Shown: positions 28,198 to 37,727 of the stretch, in pieces | How the letters are laid out: every line of letters begins with the position of its first letter | Position numbering within the stretch: position 1 is the first letter of the stretch | Source: Roseibium sp. HPY-6 | Lineage (GTDB): Bacteria; Pseudomonadota; Alphaproteobacteria; Rhizobiales; Stappiaceae | NCBI RefSeq assembly: GCF_040530035.1 | Contig: NZ_JBEWCD010000002.1 | Location: forward strand, 1,488,001-1,552,000 | Direction of reading: 5' to 3' | DNA length: 64,000 bases | The notes under the pieces: model-generated | Databases searched by the model: none | The model's input: the letters and a program-made list of their open reading frames with translations, nothing else | Told to the model about the DNA's origin: nothing | Position numbers and translations under genes: made by a program

Positions 28198-28224
28198 GTG
28201 TCCGCTGTTTGTTTCAGCGGACAC
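28198..28224. terminator. Hairpin between convergent mipA-like and RNA helicase genes
   Basis: GTGTCCGCTG (28198-28207) and CAGCGGACAC (28215-28224) form a perfect 10-bp stem with loop TTTGTTT, positioned 32 bp after one stop and 56 bp before the other. T-runs are weak on both sides, so termination efficiency is uncertain. Confidence 0.65.
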
Positions 28225-28279
28225 CCGGATCAGTTTGCGTTTTCGGAGCGAAACTGCTTTTGGAAAACAGGTTGGGAAC

Positions 28280-30352
28280 TCAGGCGTTTTTCGCCTTCGC
28301 TGCCTTGCGCGCGGCACGTGAGGGCTTGTTCTTTTTCGGCGCCTTTTTAGAAGACTGCGTCCCCTTGGAAGCGGCCATCGCTTTCGGTTTGCGTTTGCGC
28401 TCGCTTTCTCCCGGCTTGCCGCTCTTCGGTTTGCGTGACGGCTTAGCATCCCCGGTATCGGATCCCTGCGCCAGTGCAGTCATGTCGAGCGGCTCATAAG
28501 CGGGATGATGCGGCTTGGCCTCGTCGTCACCATGTCGGCGACGCTTTTTCCCGCGTCCACCGTCAAAGTCACTCTTCGAACCGCGCTTCGGCCTATTTGG
28601 TTTTAATGTGTCTTCGGGGCCGAGATTTTCATAATCGGGAGCATCGTCCCTGCGCGCTCTGCGCTTTGGAGCGCCACCTCGCTGCCGGCGGTAGTCATCT
28701 TCTTTGGGCGCTGCCGGGATCTTGCCGCCACGCGCATCCAGCAAAGTGATCTCCACGTTCTCTTCGCCGGAGCCTTCGCGTTTGATCACGTCGGCAAAAC
28801 GTTTGCCGTGGCTGCCCGCAATCTCGAAGTAAAGCTGGTTCTGGAAGATCTTGATTGCGCCCACTTCCTTCTTGGTGACATGGCCTGCCCGGCAGATCAT
28901 CGGCAGGATCCAGCGGGGCTCTGCCCGCTGCCGATGCCCGAGGGACAGTGAAAACCAGATACCATCTTCGAACTTGCCGGTGATTTCCGCGCTGCGGCCA
29001 CCGCGCGCGCCCGCGTCGCGTCCACGCAACGAGGTTTCGTCCAGTTCGGAAATCTCTTCAGGCGCGGGCATGCGTAACTGGCGCAGTTTCACGAAAGCCG
29101 ATGCCAGTTGCTCCGGACTGTGAAGCGCTAGAAGTTCCATCGCGATGTCCCGGTCTTCGTCTTCAAGCTCGACGGAAAGCGCGGGGTCGGCCAGAAGCCG
29201 TTCCTTGTCCTTTGCACGGATTTGATCGGCGGTGGGCGCACCCGTCCAGGTCGCCTTGATACCGGCAAATTGCAGAACACGTTCAGCCTGGCGGCGGCGT
29301 GGGAAGGGAACCATGAGCACGCAGGTCCCCTTGCGTCCAGCCCGGCCGGTACGGCCGGACCTGTGCAAAAGCGCCGCCTTGCCGGTCGGCAGGTCCGCAT
29401 GAATGACAAGATCCAGATTTGGCAGGTCGATACCGCGCGCGGCGACATCAGTTGCCACACAAACCCGGGCGCGGCCGTCCTTCATGGCCGCAAGCGCGCT
29501 TGAACGCTGTTCCTGGCTCAGTTCACCAGAGAGCGAGACGATGGAGAACCCACGGTTCGCAAGCCGGGAGGTCAGCCTGCTCACGGCCTCGCGGGTGGAG
29601 CAGAACACGATTGCCTTTTCCGCTTCGTGCAGCCTCAGCACATTGATGATTGCGTTTTCGCGCTCGTTTGGTGCGACGGGATGCGCGACATAGTCGATGT
29701 CGCCGTGCTGCTCGCGCGCGTTGATCGTTGAAAGACGCACCGCGTCTTTTTGAAACCGCTTGGCCAGTTCCGCGATCGGCTTGGGAACCGTTGCGGAGAA
29801 CATGAGCGTGCGGCGTTCTTGAGGTGCGGCATCCAGGATAAATTCCAGATCCTCGCGAAAGCCCATATCGAGCATTTCGTCCGCCTCGTCGAGGACGACG
29901 GCGCTGAGACCTGACAGATCCAGCGCACCGCGCTCGATATGGTCCCGAAGGCGGCCGGGCGTTCCAACGACGATATGTGCGCCGCGTTCCAGTTGGCGGC
30001 GTTCGGTGCGCGGATCCATGCCGCCGACGCAAGACGCCGTGACGGCACCCGCTTCCCCGTAAAGCCAGGCCAGTTCTTCCTTGACCTGTAATGCCAGTTC
30101 GCGCGTTGGTGCGATGGCAAGTGCAATGGGAGCACCTGCCTTGCCGAGTTGCTCCTCTTCACCAAGGATCGTCGGGGCAAGGGCAAGCCCAAAGGCAACC
30201 GTTTTGCCGGAACCCGTCTGCGCAGAAACAAGCAGATCGGCCTCCGGCGGCGCGTCATTCAGGACGCTCTCCTGCACAGGAGTGAGGCTTTCATAGCCCC
30301 GTTTCGCCAGCGCGGCCGACAGGGCCGGGGCGAGAGACGTGAAATCAGTCAT
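28280..30352 (-). CDS. DEAD-box RNA helicase (DeaD/DbpA-like)
   Basis: A 690-residue ATP-dependent RNA helicase. The core shows the Q motif, SAQTGSGKT (about 43-51), PTRELALQV, GTPGRLRDH, VLDEADEMLDMG, FSATVPKP, ATDVAARGIDLP and HRSGRTGRAG. A DbpA-type RNA-binding domain follows at about 480-560. The last 120 residues are a Lys/Arg-rich disordered tail (RKPKSGKPGESERKRKPK and similar), probably non-specific RNA binding. Likely role is ribosome assembly or RNA turnover at low temperature. Monocistronic, convergent with the mipA-like gene. Confidence 0.94.
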   Translation of the reverse strand: MTDFTSLAPALSAALAKRGYESLTPVQESVLNDAPPEADLLVSAQTGSGKTVAFGLALAPTILGEEEQLGKAGAPIALAIAPTRELALQVKEELAWLYGEAGAVTASCVGGMDPRTERRQLERGAHIVVGTPGRLRDHIERGALDLSGLSAVVLDEADEMLDMGFREDLEFILDAAPQERRTLMFSATVPKPIAELAKRFQKDAVRLSTINAREQHGDIDYVAHPVAPNERENAIINVLRLHEAEKAIVFCSTREAVSRLTSRLANRGFSIVSLSGELSQEQRSSALAAMKDGRARVCVATDVAARGIDLPNLDLVIHADLPTGKAALLHRSGRTGRAGRKGTCVLMVPFPRRRQAERVLQFAGIKATWTGAPTADQIRAKDKERLLADPALSVELEDEDRDIAMELLALHSPEQLASAFVKLRQLRMPAPEEISELDETSLRGRDAGARGGRSAEITGKFEDGIWFSLSLGHRQRAEPRWILPMICRAGHVTKKEVGAIKIFQNQLYFEIAGSHGKRFADVIKREGSGEENVEITLLDARGGKIPAAPKEDDYRRQRGGAPKRRARRDDAPDYENLGPEDTLKPNRPKRGSKSDFDGGRGKKRRRHGDDEAKPHHPAYEPLDMTALAQGSDTGDAKPSRKPKSGKPGESERKRKPKAMAASKGTQSSKKAPKKNKPSRAARKAAKAKNA

Positions 30353-30658
30353 AGAGATCTTTCAACTGCTCCGGATCATCTGCGTGCCAACCAGCAGTCT
30401 ACCGGACCGGTCCGAACTAACAGCGGACCATGATTGGGCGGCTTATAGCGTCGAATCACAGCGCCGTCCACTGCGTTCCACTTTGAAGGTTTTGTTAGCA
30501 TCGGCAATGCTGCCAATGGCGTTAGCGGCAGATCGTTCGCACAACCGGAAATTATACCTAGGGTAGTTTTTTGTATGCGGATTTGAGCCTGAACTAATCA
30601 ATTTCTTAACTTCACTCGCCTCTAGATTGCAGAAATTTCTGCACAATAGGGGTGTGCC
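30353..30658. other. Divergent promoter region of RNA helicase and NIT chemoreceptor genes
   Basis: A 306-bp gene-free interval. It holds a perfect 12-bp palindrome CGGACCGGTCCG (30403-30414) about 50 bp from the helicase start and a perfect 16-bp palindrome TGCAGAAATTTCTGCA (30628-30643) close to the chemoreceptor start; the middle is AT-rich. No coding sequence is evident. Confidence 0.6.
30628..30643. promoter_or_regulatory. 16-bp perfect palindrome at the chemoreceptor start
   Basis: TGCAGAAATTTCTGCA ends 15 bp before the ATG at 30659 and abuts the Shine-Dalgarno region AGGGG. As DNA it looks like a repressor operator; as RNA it could fold over the ribosome-binding site. Confidence 0.45.
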
Positions 30659-32980
30659 ATGCTGAAATCGATCCGCGCCCAAATAGCTCTTCTGGCAATA
30701 GTGCCGCTGCTGGCTTATGGGGTCGCAAGCCTGATTGCACTGAACGAGGCCCTGAACGAGAGCAAAATAGCGTCTGACATCTATCCGACGGCGCTGGTTG
30801 CGGAAAAGTCCGAAGCCGTTCTGCATGAGCTGCAAAAGGAACGCGGCAGGACAGCCGTATTGCTTGCGTCCGGGTTCTCTTCCGGTCCCAAGGATCTTCT
30901 TGCAAAGCAACGGGTCGCTACGGACGCCGCCCTTGCGGACCTGCGCGAGACCGCTGCGGACCTGGACATTCGCAATACGAAACTGCTGGAAGAAATTCAC
31001 GCAACGGTCGACGGCCTGAACGACGTTGCAAGGCACAGAAACGGGATTGATGGCCAGTCCGTTACAGGCAAGACAAACCTGGCATTCTACTCCGGAAAGA
31101 TCCGTGACCTGATCACGATTGCGCAGGCGGCCCAGAACGCGAGCGCGGACCAGATCTACGCAGAGCAAATGACACCGTTCCTCCTGCTGACCGAGGCTGT
31201 TGAAGCCGGCGGCCTGGAGCGTGCGATCGGCGCTCAACTGTTTACGATCGTCGCTGATACCGGGGCGGTGCCCAACGACCGGTTTCTGGCCTATTTCGAC
31301 CGCCTGTCTGTTGAAACCGCATTTTTGAGCAACTTCCGGCGCATCGCCACGCCCAAGGAGCTTGAGGCGTACAATCAGATGGTTTCAGGTGCGAGCGTCG
31401 ATCAGGTGATGGCCTGGCGCGATATCCTTCGCACGCTCCCCGAAACAAAGAACGGCCAGGGCGTTGAAGGATCGGTTTGGTTCGGCAAGGCAACCGAGCG
31501 GTTGAACCTGATCCGGGATTCGTCCATCGGCATGTTGAAAGCAGCAGAAGCAAGGGCACAGGAACTCGCCAATGCGGCGAACACGCATCTTTATTACGTT
31601 GTGGCGGAAACGGTCGGCGTCGTGCTGGTGACCCTTGCCATCTGTGTCTGGCAGTTGCGCAGCGTCAACGGACTGTTGGCGAACTTAACCGGAAATCTTG
31701 TAAGGATCTCGCAAGGGGACCTCGACTTCAAAATGCCCTACGCCGAAAGAACCGACGCTGTCGGGGATCTGGCTCGGGCTGGTGCCGTTTTCCAGGAAAA
31801 TGCGCGTGTCCGCCAGAAGCTCGAAGCGGAAGCCGCCAAAGAACGTGACCGTGAGCGCATGCGTCAGAACCATGTTGAAAACCTCATCAACAAGTTCAGA
31901 GACCTCATGGCAAGCGTAACGGGTGAGGTTCATGACAAAACCTCGTCAATGACGGACATTGCCGCCCGCGTGCGTTCTATTTCGCAGGAAGCGTCAGGCG
32001 CTGCCGGTCAGGCCCGAGATGCTTCCACGTCTTCATCGAACAATGTCCAGACTGTTGCTGCAGCCGCAGAAGAAATGTCGGCCGCGATCCAGGAAATCAT
32101 GAACCAGGCCGAACGGGCCAATGGTGTCATAGACGAGGCGACCGCCGTAGCTCATAGAACAGATGGCAACGTTTCCAGCCTCGCCGACGCCGTTGAGAAA
32201 ATCGGCACGGTCGTTGAAATGATCCGCGCCATTGCGGAACAGACAAATCTTCTCGCGCTCAATGCGACGATCGAGGCAGCGAGAGCGGGCGAGGCCGGGA
32301 AGGGATTTGCCGTCGTTGCTGCCGAGGTGAAGGAACTTTCAACGCAGACTGCGAAGGCGACGGAGGAGATTTCAAACCAGATCTCCTCTGTCCAGGGACT
32401 GACGGACGAAGCCGTTGAATCCATCCGCAAGATCTCTGGGTCCATCGAAATGATCAGCGAAGTCACCGGCGCGATCACGACTGCCGTCGGCGAACAGAGC
32501 GTCGCCACGCAGGAGATTTCGCAAAGCATCACGATGGCGGCAAGCGAAACGGGAAATGCGGTCAGCAGCGCGGAGAGCGTTGATGAGGCGATCCAGGCGA
32601 CGGCCGGTGAGGCTGAAACCGTCGACACCATCTCCAGCGAGGTCAAGGAAGTCGCGGACAAGATGGCCCAGGGTATTGAAGGGTTCCTGGAAGACATGGC
32701 GCGCGATGTCGACGAACGGCGAAGAGCGTCCCGTAAACAGGAAACTGGACAGGGCGTGAGACTGATTTATCAAGACGGCCGTGAATTCCAGGCCAATCTG
32801 GTCAACAGTTCCGATGGCGGTATCGCTGTGACAGAGTTCGAAGGCGCTTCGGTCGGGATGGAAATCACCTATGAAGACGAGTCCGGTGACCGGTTCCCGA
32901 TGGAAATCAGGTGGGTCAAGGACGGAACGGCGGGGCTCAAGTACCGCGCGAACGAGATGCAGCAACCTGCTGCTGCCTGA
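30659..32980 (+). CDS. Methyl-accepting chemotaxis protein: NIT sensor, HAMP, signalling and PilZ domains
   Basis: A 773-residue chemoreceptor. A transmembrane helix (about 9-28) is followed by a periplasmic nitrate/nitrite-sensing NIT domain (about 45-300; signature [16 protein letters not shown]), a second transmembrane helix (about 314-336), HAMP, and the MA signalling domain whose hairpin tip reads [20 protein letters not shown] (about 522-541). The C-terminus is a PilZ domain (about 690-765) retaining the c-di-GMP motifs RRASR and NSSDGG (NxSxxG). It should couple nitrate-like sensing and c-di-GMP to the chemotaxis kinase. It is monocistronic, with a strong terminator 40 bp downstream. 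Confidence 0.9.
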   Translation: MLKSIRAQIALLAIVPLLAYGVASLIALNEALNESKIASDIYPTALVAEKSEAVLHELQKERGRTAVLLASGFSSGPKDLLAKQRVATDAALADLRETAADLDIRNTKLLEEIHATVDGLNDVARHRNGIDGQSVTGKTNLAFYSGKIRDLITIAQAAQNASADQIYAEQMTPFLLLTEAVEAGGLERAIGAQLFTIVADTGAVPNDRFLAYFDRLSVETAFLSNFRRIATPKELEAYNQMVSGASVDQVMAWRDILRTLPETKNGQGVEGSVWFGKATERLNLIRDSSIGMLKAAEARAQELANAANTHLYYVVAETVGVVLVTLAICVWQLRSVNGLLANLTGNLVRISQGDLDFKMPYAERTDAVGDLARAGAVFQENARVRQKLEAEAAKERDRERMRQNHVENLINKFRDLMASVTGEVHDKTSSMTDIAARVRSISQEASGAAGQARDASTSSSNNVQTVAAAAEEMSAAIQEIMNQAERANGVIDEATAVAHRTDGNVSSLADAVEKIGTVVEMIRAIAEQTNLLALNATIEAARAGEAGKGFAVVAAEVKELSTQTAKATEEISNQISSVQGLTDEAVESIRKISGSIEMISEVTGAITTAVGEQSVATQEISQSITMAASETGNAVSSAESVDEAIQATAGEAETVDTISSEVKEVADKMAQGIEGFLEDMARDVDERRRASRKQETGQGVRLIYQDGREFQANLVNSSDGGIAVTEFEGASVGMEITYEDESGDRFPMEIRWVKDGTAGLKYRANEMQQPAAA

Positions 32981-33020
32981 CGTGCAGACGCCTTGACATT
33001 GTCGGGCTGACGCACATTTT

Positions 33021-33062
33021 GCCGGGAAAGACTTGCCCCTCCAGTCTTTCCCGGCTTTTTTT
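33021..33062 (+). terminator. Strong intrinsic terminator of the chemoreceptor gene, abutting the ligase start
   Basis: GCCGGGAAAGACT (33021-33033) pairs perfectly with AGTCTTTCCCGGC (33043-33055), followed by T7. The T-run ends only 5 bp before the ligase ATG at 33068. Confidence 0.93.
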
Positions 33063-33067
33063 AGATC

Positions 33068-34714
33068 ATGCGCGCGTTTTCCCAACTTCTCGACAGACTT
33101 TCACTTGAACCGAGGCGCCTTGCGAAGGAAGCTTTGCTGGTTCGCTATTTCCAGGAAACAGCAGATCCCGATCGCGGTTACACACTGGCGGCGCTGACAG
33201 GTGGCTTGAGCTTCAAGAACGCAAAACCTGCGCTCCTTCGCGCGTTGATAAGCGAGCGCACGGATCCCCAGCTGTTTGCGCTCTCCTATGATTTCGTCGG
33301 AGACCTGTCTGAGACGATCGCCCTCATGTGGCCGGAAGCTAGCGAACGGGGTGCGGACACGAAAACCGACGCTCCGACGCTGACGGATGTCGTTGCAAAA
33401 CTGGAAGTCGCCGGAAAAACCGATGTCCCGAGGCTGCTGACGGCCTGGCTTGACCATCTGGACGAAACCGGCCGTTGGGCTCTCTTGAAGTTGGTAACGG
33501 GAGGTTTGCGTGTCGGTGTTTCGGCTCGCCTTGCAAAAACATCGGTTGCCCGTCTGGGTGATCTCGATGTTGCTCAGGTCGAGGAAGTCTGGCACGGCCT
33601 TGAACCGCCCTACGAGACATTGTTTGCCTGGGCAGAGGGCAAGGGGGAACGCCCGGATAACACGGATCCGGCCCCCTTCCGGCCCGTCATGCTGGCTCAT
33701 CCGCTTGACGAAGCTCGCGACATGGCCCAGCTCGAGGCTGCAGACTTTGCGATTGAATGGAAATGGGACGGCATCCGGGTCCAGGCGGCATCGGGAACCG
33801 CTTCGGACGGTGAAATCGTCCGGCGCCTCTATAGCCGCACAGGTGAAGACATATCCAGGTCTTTCCCTGATGTCATTGATCTGCTGGACTTTGATGCCTG
33901 CATAGACGGTGAACTTCTGATCATTTCCGAGGGCAAGGTCAGACCGTTTTCCGACTTGCAGAAACGCCTCAATCGGAAGACCGCCGGCCCAAAGCTCATT
34001 CGGGACTATCCGGCGGCCATCAGGGCCTATGATCTGCTCTATGTGGACGGAGAAGACTTGCGCGAGATGCCTTTCATTGAGCGGCGCAAGAGGCTGGAAG
34101 ATCTAGTTGCCTCCCTGGCAATCCCGTCGATCGACCTTTCGCCGATGTTGCAGGCGGCGGATTGGGATCAGATTTCCGCGGCGCGCGCAGAGCCGCACAC
34201 GCTTCTCGAAACGGCCGATGCTGAGGCCGTCGAAGGGCTGATGATCAAGCGCCGCGATGCGGCCTATGTGAGCGGACGGCCGCGCGGGTTGTGGTTCAAG
34301 TGGAAACGGGAACCGTTCCTGATCGATGCGGTGCTCATGTACGCACAGCGAGGGCACGGCAAAAGGTCGTCCTTTTATTCCGACTACACATTCGGCGTCT
34401 GGCGCGCCGGGGCGGCCGGTGACGAGCTTGTACCGGTAGGCAAGGCGTATTTCGGTTTCACCGATGAGGAACTTCGTCAGATCGACAAATTTGTTCGCAA
34501 CAACACCATCAACCGGTTTGGACCGGTAAGAGAAGTCAAGCATGGCCTGGAAGAGGGCTTGGTACTGGAGGTCGCGTTTGAAGGTTTGAACCGGTCGACG
34601 CGCCATAAATCGGGTGTTGCCATGCGTTTTCCCCGCATTTCAAGGTTACGGTGGGACAAGCCGGCAAAAGAAGCCGACCGCATTGAAGTTCTCGAGGCTC
34701 TGCTGCCCTCGTAG
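33068..34714 (+). CDS. ATP-dependent DNA ligase (ligase-associated DNA damage response)
   Basis: A 548-residue ATP-dependent ligase of the bacterial group called cisplatin damage response ligase. An N-terminal helical DNA-binding domain (about 1-200) precedes the adenylation domain with KWDG (catalytic lysine near residue 232, in AIEWKWDGIRVQ), the SRTGEDIS motif, EGLMIKRRDAAY and the WFKWKRE motif V, then an OB-fold domain. It seals nicks with ATP, working with the MBL exonuclease, PdeM and the helicase encoded 7 kb upstream. Its start follows a terminator almost directly and has no Shine-Dalgarno sequence, so its own promoter and perhaps a leaderless message are implied. Confidence 0.94.
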   Translation: MRAFSQLLDRLSLEPRRLAKEALLVRYFQETADPDRGYTLAALTGGLSFKNAKPALLRALISERTDPQLFALSYDFVGDLSETIALMWPEASERGADTKTDAPTLTDVVAKLEVAGKTDVPRLLTAWLDHLDETGRWALLKLVTGGLRVGVSARLAKTSVARLGDLDVAQVEEVWHGLEPPYETLFAWAEGKGERPDNTDPAPFRPVMLAHPLDEARDMAQLEAADFAIEWKWDGIRVQAASGTASDGEIVRRLYSRTGEDISRSFPDVIDLLDFDACIDGELLIISEGKVRPFSDLQKRLNRKTAGPKLIRDYPAAIRAYDLLYVDGEDLREMPFIERRKRLEDLVASLAIPSIDLSPMLQAADWDQISAARAEPHTLLETADAEAVEGLMIKRRDAAYVSGRPRGLWFKWKREPFLIDAVLMYAQRGHGKRSSFYSDYTFGVWRAGAAGDELVPVGKAYFGFTDEELRQIDKFVRNNTINRFGPVREVKHGLEEGLVLEVAFEGLNRSTRHKSGVAMRFPRISRLRWDKPAKEADRIEVLEALLPS

Positions 34715-34854
34715 GAGCCTGCTCCTCGAAAAACGCTTGTTAAGTCGTTGCCGAAATTTGTGTTTGTCGTGCTTTGGCCATGGAATTGTGGCACTCAACT
34801 GATTCAAAACATGCCGGATGCCTCGTGCACGGCATTGAAGCGTGGAGATATTCG

Positions 34855-35388
34855 ATGCCGATACGCAAATATTGCTTCTTTCTTATTGTTGGTGCCGCGA
34901 CGGTATTGATGTCCGCCGTCACCGCGCAGGCGCAGTCCGATATCTCTTCGGAAGCTACCGAGGCGGTTTCAGAGGGGCAGCCAAAGCGCTTTTCGCTGGT
35001 TGCAGTCGATGGCGACATACTGAGGGTCGACAGGCAAAATGGCACGATAGCGATCTGCCGTGAGCGAAACGGGTCCTGGCGATGCAATCCCGTTCCGCTT
35101 GCCGAGGAAGCTTATCTCGCCGAGATCAACGAACTCGCCGCCGAGGTTGACCGATTGACAGCGAAACTTGAGCAGCTTGACAACGTTGAAGGCGGGAAAA
35201 AACCGACATCACCTGGCTCGGCCTTGAAGCAACCCGGCGACGATAGCGGCAGTGGCGATCAATCTTCGAAATGGGCTGAAGAAGACGAAGAGCTCGAGCG
35301 GATGCTCACCTTTACGGAAAGCGCGATGCGACGCTTTTTCGGGATGGTGCGCGAGTTACAGCGCGACTTCGAAGGCGAGGGGAACTAA
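34855..35388 (+). CDS. Secreted hypothetical protein with coiled-coil segment
   Basis: A 177-residue protein. The ATG at 34855 is chosen over an in-frame upstream start because GGAG precedes it by about 8 bases and it opens a clean signal peptide (MPIRKYCFF..., cleavage near AQAQ at about 24). The mature part has a small domain with a Cys pair (IAICRERNGSWRCNPV), a short heptad coiled coil (about 85-107), a Gly/Ser/Asp-rich linker and a C-terminal helix with DEELERMLTFTESAMRRFFGM. It resembles small periplasmic proteins of alphaproteobacteria that read a gene's RHR-like Trp/Cys motif but I cannot name a family. Confidence 0.65.
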   Translation: MPIRKYCFFLIVGAATVLMSAVTAQAQSDISSEATEAVSEGQPKRFSLVAVDGDILRVDRQNGTIAICRERNGSWRCNPVPLAEEAYLAEINELAAEVDRLTAKLEQLDNVEGGKKPTSPGSALKQPGDDSGSGDQSSKWAEEDEELERMLTFTESAMRRFFGMVRELQRDFEGEGN

Positions 35389-35445
35389 CGCTTTTCTGAC
35401 GCTTACGAAAAGCACATGACCACCCGCCTGCCGAATGCATTCGTC

Positions 35446-36315
35446 TTAGTCGATCAGCATTTTCGAAATCGCACCATGAGCTTCTTCCGGCAAAGCGACC
35501 GCGCTGCGTGACGACAGATCCATCGTTAGGGCAACGACATCGAGAGTTGCCGCGAGTCGCGCCGTCCTGCTTTCAAAAATATGGTGGCGCATGTTGAACG
35601 TGCTTTTGCCAACATGCGTGAAGCCGGTCGCAACAACCACCGCGTCACCCGACTTGAGCGGCGTTGACCACGTCAGCTTCATCTCCACCGCAACGCGCCC
35701 GAACCCGTGCTCAAGGAGATAGGCGTAGTTCATCGGTGTGCGTTGCCAGACATGGGCAACACCGTCCGTGCAGCAGGCCAGCGCGTATTGATCATCCGCT
35801 TTGCCGTCCGGGCCGACGTCCCGGGGCATGACAGTGCCTCTGAAGCAGACTTCAGCGCCCTGGTTCAAAAGACTCTGTAGCGGTGCGCGAATGCCTGCGG
35901 GACCGGACTGAACGCCGCGTGGCGCGGCCTCCGCGATCATGGGTGTCTGGAAATCCTTGAACCGCTGCCGCAGGGATTTGGCTGAATTCGGGCTTGGCTC
36001 GTAACCGTCCAGAGCCGTTGCAGCGAGCGTTCCCGTGCTTCCGTCGCGCATCTCATGCACCACAGTCAACATATGCGGGCCGTCGAAGGCGATGCTCGAA
36101 TGAACCGTGATCAGGTCGCCGGTCCGCAGTTCCTTGTGATATCGCACATGGCGGACGCGTCTTGCCCCCACAAGCGTCTCGCTGAGCCCGCACATTAGTC
36201 GAAACTGGCGGTCAGCTTCTTCAAAACGGCTGAAATAGAACTGGACATTCAGGTGATCGTTCTCGTCACATTCCCAGCGATTTACAAATGAAAAAAGTGT
36301 GGCTTGTATTGTCAT
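35446..36315 (-). CDS. Double-hotdog acyl-CoA thioesterase-like protein
   Basis: A 289-residue protein with two hotdog folds of the 4-hydroxybenzoyl-CoA thioesterase type. The first (about 5-115) contains the catalytic-region pattern WECDENDHLNVQFYFSRFEEA; the second (about 150-280) has TPMNYAYLLEHGFGRVAVEMKLTW. Members hydrolyse acyl-CoA or carnitine/betaine-derived CoA esters, but nearby genes give no substrate. It is monocistronic and backs onto a long AT-rich interval. Confidence 0.85.
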   Translation of the reverse strand: MTIQATLFSFVNRWECDENDHLNVQFYFSRFEEADRQFRLMCGLSETLVGARRVRHVRYHKELRTGDLITVHSSIAFDGPHMLTVVHEMRDGSTGTLAATALDGYEPSPNSAKSLRQRFKDFQTPMIAEAAPRGVQSGPAGIRAPLQSLLNQGAEVCFRGTVMPRDVGPDGKADDQYALACCTDGVAHVWQRTPMNYAYLLEHGFGRVAVEMKLTWSTPLKSGDAVVVATGFTHVGKSTFNMRHHIFESRTARLAATLDVVALTMDLSSRSAVALPEEAHGAISKMLID

Positions 36316-36782
36316 TCTAAAATTTCATGAGTTTGAGATTTACTAAATGTTCGCGAACGCTTGAAAGTTCATTTGTTGCCTTCTTTCGGGAAATTATCAA
36401 TAAGAAATGTAGTCTGTGGAAAAAATAGTCATAATATGATGAGAATTATTTTCGAGATTCAGATTGCTACTGCGGAACTTTTAATGAAACTCATGGTTGT
36501 GCGAATTTGCATATAGTCAATAAGGGTTTTATATTTGCGGATACCGATTCTGTAGGTTGAAATTCTAGGGCTCAACCGTATGTCGGGTGACGAACAAGTG
36601 CATATTCCAACCAAAACCATTGTTTGACTTGCACGCAACTCGTGATGCAAACATACTTCCTGAGGGCCGCTTTACTGGGACTGAAGCGAACAAAAATGCC
36701 TGGCAGCGCACCTTTGTGATGGAGCGCTCGGCAAAATGAGCCAGTAAAGCGGAGGTAAGACCGTTGAGGGAGGAAAAACAAC
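36316..36782. other. AT-rich gene-free interval
   Basis: This 467-bp stretch between the thioesterase and the NarL-type regulator is visibly more AT-rich than the rest of the window, especially at about 36300-36560. It contains the palindromes GTTCGCGAAC (36349-36358) and GGTTGA-N11-TCAACC (36555-36577) and a TTGACT hexamer at 36624-36629. I see no gene; short frames across it lack coding character. It may hold complex promoters for one or both flanking genes. Confidence 0.55.
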
Positions 36783-37463
36783 GTGTCGTCCACTTCGTAC
36801 CGGTTTATCATAGCAGATGATCACCCGCTCTTTCGTGGAGCTCTGCGCCAGACACTGGAAACGCAATACCCGAACGCGTCTATCGAGGAGGCTGGTGCGC
36901 TCGAAGACGTGACAGTGCGCCTTGAAGAAGATGGTGATGCGGATCTCATCCTGCTTGATCTGACAATGCCAGGAATGCGCGGGTTCTCGGGCCTGATGTA
37001 TCTGCGCGCGCAATATGCCGGCGTCCCGGTCGTGGTGGTATCGGCAAACGAAGAGCCCCAAGCGATCCGCAGAGCAATGGAATTTGGAGCATCCGGCTTC
37101 ATTCCGAAATCGCACGGCATCGAAGTGATCCGGCAGGCGATTTCTGAAGTCATGTCCGGCAATGTCTGGACCCCACCCGATGTTGATCTGAAGGCGGATG
37201 ACGGCAGTGACGATCTTGTTCAGCGCCTCTCCACACTGACCCCGCAGCAGGTTCGGGTTCTCATGATGTTGTCCGAGGGCCTGTTGAACAAGCAGATTGC
37301 GTATGAATTGTCGGTCTCCGAGGCAACGGTCAAGGCGCACGTTTCCGCAATTCTGCAAAAACTGGGTGTCGAAAGTCGGACCCAGGCCGTGATCGCAGCG
37401 TCTAAAATCGAAGCCGGTCAGTGGCAAATCGGCGGCGAAGCACAGGAAGCCGCTGGCGCATAG
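36783..37463 (+). CDS. NarL/FixJ-type response regulator (LuxR HTH)
   Basis: A 226-residue two-domain regulator. The receiver domain has the acidic pair ADDHP (12-14), the phospho-acceptor Asp near residue 59 (LILLDLTMPG) and the lysine in IPKSHG. The LuxR-type HTH follows at about 150-215 (LTPQQVRVLMMLSEGLLNKQIAYELSVSEATVKAHVSAIL). The GTG start has a strong GAGGGAGG upstream. It is probably partnered with the SSS-type hybrid kinase encoded convergently 3 kb away; such pairs control acetate, ethanol or C4 metabolism in other Proteobacteria. Pairing here is inference. Confidence 0.92.
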   Translation: MSSTSYRFIIADDHPLFRGALRQTLETQYPNASIEEAGALEDVTVRLEEDGDADLILLDLTMPGMRGFSGLMYLRAQYAGVPVVVVSANEEPQAIRRAMEFGASGFIPKSHGIEVIRQAISEVMSGNVWTPPDVDLKADDGSDDLVQRLSTLTPQQVRVLMMLSEGLLNKQIAYELSVSEATVKAHVSAILQKLGVESRTQAVIAASKIEAGQWQIGGEAQEAAGA

Positions 37464-37727
37464 CTGTGTGATCGCACGGGCCGGCAATCCGTAAAAGTGC
37501 CGATAATCTGCAGTATATGCGGCTCCCTCATCAGGCGCGCGGTCTGCATGCGGATGTACGAATGATTTTGTTAACGTAAACGCGCGTTAGGGCTAAATTC
37601 TTTAAAAGATTCAGAAATTTCCGGAAATCGGCCAGGGCTCTTTACCGGAATTTCAGGGAATGCATGTACCTCTTTGTCTGACTGAGCTGTGACGCACACA
37701 GTATCGAGTATCAGATGCGGAGATGAG

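Noticed and set aside
30580..30600. TTGAG-N9-ATCAA as a FixK/Fnr box before the NIT receptor
   Set aside because: Spacer of 9 rather than 4 bases.
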